DNA from: CAZBEA01 sp964490835
GTDB lineage: Bacteria > Patescibacteriota > Microgenomatia > Levybacterales > GWA1-39-11
Assembly: GCA_964490835.1 (NCBI GenBank)
Contig: CAZBEA010000045.1
Location: 1 to 8,779 of the forward strand
Direction of reading: 5' to 3'
Length of the DNA: 8,779 bases
The notes below the pieces were generated by a model. The model was given only the letters and a program-made list of their open reading frames with translations. It searched no databases and had not been told where the DNA came from. Both the position numbers and the translations under genes were made by a program. Below, piece after piece: positions 5,440-8,779 of the stretch (positions are counted from its first letter, which is position 1; the number at the start of each line of letters is the position of its first letter).

Positions 5440-6822
5440 ATGAAAAATCCACGATTTTTTGTAGGTATTATTTTTCTTCTTTCCATCATACTTTTATTCG
5501 TTAACTTCCCGAAAGGATTTTTTGAAAAGTCGTTTACAATTCCGTTCCTGAACCGAAGCTTTGTTACAAATCCGTCCGGGATACATTTCGGTATCGGTCC
5601 TCTAAAGATTCAAAAGGAACTTGAATACAAATTGGGACTTGATCTTCAAGGAGGAACGCAGCTTGTATATTCGGTGGACATGAAAGATATCCCGCAGGAC
5701 AAGCGCGACGATGCATTTGAGTCGGCAAGAGAGGTTATCGACAGGAGAATTAATTTTTTTGGTGTTACCGAGCCCAGTATTCAAACTCTAAAAATTGAGA
5801 ATGACTATCGAGTCATTATTGAGCTTCCGGGGTTTGACGACCAGCAAAGCGCGATAGATATTATCGGAAAAACCGCAGAACTAACTTTTTGGGAAGGGAA
5901 AGAGGCTTCGGATTCGGCACTCATGGCACTCGCAACACAATCTGCGGGAATGTATCCTCCCGAATTGCCGTTTGCTCTTGGCGGAGAGCCTATGAAAACT
6001 TCACTTTCGGGAAAGAATTTAAAATCATCACAGGTCGTGTTTGATAGTCAAGGTGGGGGCGGGGCACAGGTTCAAATTGATTTCTCAGATGAAGGTTCAA
6101 AGCTTTTCTCAGACATCACAAAAAGAAATGTGGGTAAACCAGTTGCGATAGTTTTGGATGAGCAGCTACTATCAGCCCCCGTAGTTCAGCAGCAGATTGT
6201 CGGTGGTACGGCAGTTATCTCGGGTGGATTTACTTCCGATACTGCAAAAAACCTCTCAATTCAGTTAAACGCCGGTGCGCTCCCTGCACCGTTAGAGTTG
6301 ATTGGACAATCGCGAGTCGCTCCTTCTCTTGGGATTAGTGCTCTGAAAGACAGCGTGTGGGGTGCATTGGTTGGATTTTTGGCGGTTATAGCATTTATGA
6401 TTGTAACGTACAAAAAAGAAGGAATTCTGGCTTCTCTGGCACTCGCAATTTATACAATTATAAATTTATTTGTTTTCCAATTAATACCGGTAACCCTTAC
6501 TCTCGCAGGAATTGCAGGGTTTATTCTCTCTATTGGGATGGCGGTTGACGCGAACATTCTTATTTTTGAAAGGATGAAGGAGGAGTTAAGAGCCGGAAGG
6601 ACACGACAACAAGCTATACGATTAGGATTCTCTCGCGCATGGACATCGATAAGGGACTCAAATATTTCATCTCTTATAACCTGCGGTGTGCTTTTCTATT
6701 TTGGAAGCGGAATAGTTAGGGGATTTGCATTGACGCTTGCAATCGGTATTATTATTTCTATGTTCACAGCGATTACTGTGACAAGGAATTTATTAAAGGC
6801 AACTACGATAAATGAAAAATAA
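5440..6822 (+). CDS. secD: Protein translocase subunit SecD
   Basis: SecD and SecF form the membrane complex that uses the proton-motive force to pull preproteins out of SecYEG on the outer side. This 460-residue copy has the first membrane helix (about 6-23), the P1 hallmark LGLDLQGGTQLVYSVDM (65-81), a periplasmic-type head with EVIDRRINFFGVTEP (98-112), the domain near 190-290 ending in LNAGALPAPL, and a C-terminal bundle of five helices with GMAVDANILIFERMKEEL (366-383) and AWTSIRDSNISSLIT (400-414). D370 matches the conserved membrane Asp linked to proton coupling. It is shorter than E. coli SecD (about 615), as is usual for compact genomes and Gram-positives. No Shine-Dalgarno precedes the ATG. 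Its last 11 bases overlap secF. Confidence 0.97.
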   Translation: MKNPRFFVGIIFLLSIILLFVNFPKGFFEKSFTIPFLNRSFVTNPSGIHFGIGPLKIQKELEYKLGLDLQGGTQLVYSVDMKDIPQDKRDDAFESAREVIDRRINFFGVTEPSIQTLKIENDYRVIIELPGFDDQQSAIDIIGKTAELTFWEGKEASDSALMALATQSAGMYPPELPFALGGEPMKTSLSGKNLKSSQVVFDSQGGGGAQVQIDFSDEGSKLFSDITKRNVGKPVAIVLDEQLLSAPVVQQQIVGGTAVISGGFTSDTAKNLSIQLNAGALPAPLELIGQSRVAPSLGISALKDSVWGALVGFLAVIAFMIVTYKKEGILASLALAIYTIINLFVFQLIPVTLTLAGIAGFILSIGMAVDANILIFERMKEELRAGRTRQQAIRLGFSRAWTSIRDSNISSLITCGVLFYFGSGIVRGFALTLAIGIIISMFTAITVTRNLLKATTINEK

Positions 6823-7726
6823 TTTACATATCATTACAAAAAGAAGATGGTTTTTTGCCCTTTCGGGCGCGGTTCTTATTCCAGGCCTAATAGCCCTGAT
6901 TCTTTTTGGTCTTAAGTTTTCAATAGATTTTACAGGTGGATCGCGGTTATTGCTCGATAAAAGTGAAAACTCTCCTATTACCCGAGAAAAAATTGAATCA
7001 ATTTATACTCAGGAAAAGATAGAAATATATGCAGTCTCTGAAGAAAAAGGAAAAACTCTTGTCCGAAGCGTTCCAATTTCGCAAAATCAACACAAAAAAA
7101 TCCTGGCAGAATTTTTGAAAGTTGATCCAAAAATAAAAGAGAATAGTTTTGAAACAGTAGGTGCGGTTATCGGTAACGAAACAAAAATAAACGCACTTAA
7201 GGCTGTCGCGATTTCTATCATAGGAATAACTTTGTATGTTGCATTTGCTTTTAGAGCTGTTTCCAAACCGGTTGCTTCATGGAAGTTTGGAATTGTAACT
7301 ATTCTTACTCTTGCTCACGATATTTTAGTCGTAGTTGGAATATTTGCAATTCTCGGAAAATTCTTTCATGTTGAAGTCGATTCACTTTTTATAACCGCTC
7401 TTTTGACAATTCTTGGATTTTCAGTTCACGACACAATTGTGGTATTTGACAGAATCAGAGAAAATCTTAAAAGAAGTGCTGGTGGATCATTCGGAGAGAT
7501 CGTAAACAACTCAATTCTTGAAACGGCCAATAGATCTTTCAATACCTCAATTACCGTTATTTTTGTACTATCTGCGCTTCTTTTCTTCAGCGAGGGGCCG
7601 ATATTCTGGTTTGTTGTAGCGCTACTTATCGGAATTGTCTCAGGTGTGTATTCCTCTGTCTTCACGGCTGCTCCACTTCTGGTTGAATGGTATGAGTGGG
7701 ACAAAAAGCACAAAAAACAACAATAA
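6812..7726 (+). CDS. secF: Protein translocase subunit SecF
   Basis: A 304-residue SecF, close to the usual length. It has RRWFFALSGAVLIPGLIALI as the first helix (about 11-34), the hallmark FSIDFTGGSRL (36-46), a small external domain to about 125, then five helices. LGFSVHDTIVVFDRIREN (201-218) is the signature, with D207 as the proton-path Asp, and NRSFNTSITVIF (240-251) carries R241, matching the conserved Arg of the coupling site. It is encoded separately from SecD but overlaps it by 11 bases; an AAAGG at 6795-6799 is 12 bases from the ATG, rather far, so translation is probably coupled to secD. The A-rich 3' end is shared with the Nudix gene in another frame. Confidence 0.97.
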   Translation: MKNNLHIITKRRWFFALSGAVLIPGLIALILFGLKFSIDFTGGSRLLLDKSENSPITREKIESIYTQEKIEIYAVSEEKGKTLVRSVPISQNQHKKILAEFLKVDPKIKENSFETVGAVIGNETKINALKAVAISIIGITLYVAFAFRAVSKPVASWKFGIVTILTLAHDILVVVGIFAILGKFFHVEVDSLFITALLTILGFSVHDTIVVFDRIRENLKRSAGGSFGEIVNNSILETANRSFNTSITVIFVLSALLFFSEGPIFWFVVALLIGIVSGVYSSVFTAAPLLVEWYEWDKKHKKQQ

Positions 7727-8150
7727 CGAGCTCGAGCATAAGCAGATAACGATAGTAATGGGTGTCGTTTTAAAAGACGGTAAAGTGCTCATGACAAAAC
7801 GTTTTGAGGAAGAATGTCCGGATGCACATCTCAAATGGGAACTTCCGGGTGGAAAAATAAAATTTGGAGAAGAACCAAATATTGCGATTGAACGAGAGAT
7901 ATATGAGGAGACGGGAATTATTGTAAAAGCCGAAAGTCTTCTTCCAATGATAAGAACGTGCGTTTGGAATTATACTACGGGAATAACTCAGCACACCATT
8001 TTACTTGCTTATAAATGTAAATATGTTGGACAGGACGAGCAAGAATTAAAAGATCATCATGTTGAATCATTTGAATGGAAGAGCGTGTCTGATTTGAAAA
8101 AAAAAGAAATACTTCCGGGAGACGTAGATTTTATTAGTGAAGTTATTTAG
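7692..8150 (+). CDS. Nudix hydrolase (MutT-like)
   Basis: A 152-residue Nudix protein, which hydrolyses a nucleoside diphosphate linked to another group; candidates are oxidised or surplus nucleotides or nucleotide-sugars. A complete Nudix box Gx5Ex7REUxEExGU spans 54-76: G54, E60, then REIYEETGI at 68-76, with the metal-binding glutamates E69, E72 and E73 intact. The core strand ITIVMGVVLKDGKVLMTKR (19-37) precedes it. Start choice: the ATG at 7692 keeps that strand whole, the ATG at 7758 would cut into it, and the longer option at 7635 would add 19 residues that look like secF read in another frame. No GTG or TTG start lies between 7692 and 7758. The chosen start overlaps secF by 35 bases with no Shine-Dalgarno, implying coupled translation. 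The substrate is not predictable. Its 3' end overlaps yqeY on the other strand by 8 bp. Confidence 0.88.
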   Translation: MSGTKSTKNNNNELEHKQITIVMGVVLKDGKVLMTKRFEEECPDAHLKWELPGGKIKFGEEPNIAIEREIYEETGIIVKAESLLPMIRTCVWNYTTGITQHTILLAYKCKYVGQDEQELKDHHVESFEWKSVSDLKKKEILPGDVDFISEVI

Positions 8151-8595
8151 AGAGTCTATCTTTCACAAGGTGAGAGACTAAAGTTGAGTCGGCTTTGCCT
8201 TTGGCTTTTGGCACAAGTGCTCCCATAACTTTTCCCATATCTTGCATTGAAGATGATCCGGTTTCGGCGATTGTTTCTTCAACAAGTTTAACTATTTCCT
8301 CTTCCGATAATTGTTCGGGAAGATAGCTCTCAAGAATGTGAGCTTCTTCTCTTTCTTTTTCAGCAGCATCGGCTCTTCCGCCTTTTTCATATAGATCTAT
8401 TGATTCTTTTCTCTTTTTTACTTCTTTTCCGATTACATCAATGACATCCTCATCAGTTGCTTCGTATCCTGCCCCCCCTTTTTGAATTTCGTAGTACTGA
8501 ATTGCGCTTTTCAACATCCGTATTACGGAGAGTCTATTCTCATCTTTTGCCAGCATCGCATTTTTTAAATCGTCCTGAATTTGTTGTTTTAGCAT
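8143..8595 (-). CDS. yqeY: GatB/YqeY domain-containing protein
   Basis: A 150-residue protein matching the stand-alone YqeY family at normal length. It resembles the C-terminal tRNA-binding tail of GatB, the amidotransferase subunit that converts Glu-tRNA(Gln) to Gln-tRNA(Gln). Visible family features are ENRLSVIRMLKSAIQYYEI (19-37), KKRKESIDLYEKGGRADAAEKEREE (60-84), ILESYLPEQLSEEEI (87-101) and MGKVMGALVPKAKGKAD (120-136) before a closing LVSHLVKDRLSK. The stand-alone protein's biological role is not settled; tRNA binding is inferred from the GatB tail. No gatB lies in the window. The ATG at 8595 is supported by a TATAAT box six bases upstream and by the family N-terminus (MLKQQIQDDLKNAM). 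No Shine-Dalgarno is present, so the message is probably leaderless. Confidence 0.93.
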   Translation of the reverse strand: MLKQQIQDDLKNAMLAKDENRLSVIRMLKSAIQYYEIQKGGAGYEATDEDVIDVIGKEVKKRKESIDLYEKGGRADAAEKEREEAHILESYLPEQLSEEEIVKLVEETIAETGSSSMQDMGKVMGALVPKAKGKADSTLVSHLVKDRLSK

Positions 8596-8601
8596 ATGAG
8601 T

Positions 8602-8630
8602 ATTATAGCTTATCCTTCATTTCTTGCAAA
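8602..8630 (-). promoter_or_regulatory. Promoter for yqeY, probably leaderless
   Basis: On the - strand there is a perfect -10 TATAAT (8607-8602) and, 17 bp upstream, TTTGCA (8630-8625), four of six matches to the -35 consensus. Only six bases (ACTCAT) separate the -10 box from the ATG, so transcription should start on the A of the start codon. The -35 box lies inside the 3' end of the upstream gene and the -10 box just after its stop. Confidence 0.7.
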
Positions 8631-8779
8631 TTGGCCAGTTTTTTTGGATTTTTTAAATAATATATAAAAGAACAATACCGACCCGGCGAAATATAAAATA
8701 TTTATAACTAATGCTATTGCAAAATTTCCCCAATCAACTTTTTGATCCTCTAAATTTTTTCGTGCGCTTTCAAAAACAT
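8610..8779 (-). CDS. C-terminal fragment of a membrane protein, gene cut by window edge
   Basis: An open frame runs from the window edge to a TAA at 8612-8610, giving 55 residues. It has a charged lead-in (ESARKNLEDQKVDWGN), one hydrophobic helix (about 19-41, FAIALVINILYFAGSVLFFYILF) and a basic tail KKSKKTGQFARNEG. One terminal helix followed by a short basic tail is how many ABC-2 type transporter permeases end, and that is my best guess, but the fragment is too short to be sure. It is taken as real because the frame is open, membrane-like in composition, and runs in the same direction as yqeY with only 14 bp between its stop and that gene's ATG. The bulk of the gene lies beyond 8779. Confidence 0.6.
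   Translation of the reverse strand, partial: VFESARKNLEDQKVDWGNFAIALVINILYFAGSVLFFYILFKKSKKTGQFARNEG

Noticed and set aside
6357..6548. 63-aa + strand reading frame inside secD
   Set aside because: It is an out-of-frame shadow of the SecD membrane region, with no ribosome site and no recognisable family.
7635..7691. Longer Nudix start at the ATG at 7635
   Set aside because: The 19 extra residues are secF coding sequence in another frame, unlike any Nudix N-terminus; 7692 already includes the full first core strand.
7711..7726. A-run AAAAAAC at the secF/Nudix overlap as a programmed frameshift fusing SecF to the Nudix domain
   Set aside because: The heptamer is in phase with the Nudix frame rather than the SecF frame, the needed shift is +1 not -1, no stimulatory structure is seen, and both genes are complete on their own.
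7727..7737. CGAGCTCGAGC palindromes after secF as a regulatory site
   Set aside because: Short overlapping restriction-type palindromes inside the Nudix coding sequence; expected by chance and not linked to a promoter.
8153..8185. Imperfect hairpin near the yqeY 3' end as a terminator for the Nudix gene
   Set aside because: The stem is interrupted, lies within yqeY coding sequence, and no T-run follows on the + strand.
1..8779. CRISPR array, transposon, phage or defence island
   Set aside because: No direct repeats with regular spacers, no terminal inverted repeats, and no transposase, integrase, nuclease or helicase domains in any real gene; the genes are housekeeping and envelope types.

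Overview
The window looks like part of a small-genome bacterium of the Candidate Phyla Radiation (Patescibacteria), most likely a Microgenomates-type lineage. The evidence is AT-rich DNA (roughly 40% GC by eye), tight gene spacing with several overlaps, and a set of families that I recognise as typical of these genomes: a GT2-GtrA fusion, a GT39-like membrane glycosyltransferase, DUF5679, DUF4446, DUF3048, and short separate SecD and SecF. This assignment rests on recognising protein families, not on a marker-gene tree. No reassigned TGA codons are seen, so the code appears standard.

Layout. (1) Positions 1-2558, + strand: a 5'-truncated polyprenyl-phosphate glycosyltransferase with a GtrA membrane domain, then an abutting GT-C (ArnT/PMT-like) glycosyltransferase. 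Together they suggest a lipid-linked sugar donor and a transferase that uses it outside the membrane. (2) Positions 2557-2613: a hairpin that can act as a terminator on both strands. (3) Positions 2633-3103, - strand: a two-gene operon of a 100-aa single-pass basic membrane protein and a 48-aa CxxC...CxxC zinc ribbon (DUF5679) with a textbook Shine-Dalgarno sequence. (4) Positions 3104-3159: a compact divergent promoter. Two consensus TTGACA -35 boxes form the arms of one 18-bp palindrome, and both predicted transcripts would begin at or next to the start codon. (5) Positions 3160-8150, + strand: a dense run of six genes, DUF4446 membrane protein, DUF3048 membrane-anchored protein, winged-helix regulator with a degenerate nucleotidyltransferase-like domain, secD, secF and a Nudix hydrolase. 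Gaps are 25 bp or less and the last genes overlap. (6) Positions 8143-8779, - strand: yqeY, whose 3' end overlaps the Nudix gene by 8 bp, preceded by the 3' end of a gene for a membrane protein cut off by the window edge.

Functionally the window is mostly housekeeping and cell-envelope biology: glycan assembly, Sec-dependent export, membrane proteins of unknown role, nucleotide clean-up and a GatB/YqeY-domain protein. I do not see a mobile element, CRISPR array, tRNA, rRNA or defence system. The most interesting features are regulatory: the interleaved palindromic divergent promoter, several probable leaderless transcripts, and a regulator-like protein in the secDF operon whose nucleotidyltransferase signature has decayed. 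No stretch over 300 bases lacks a gene.
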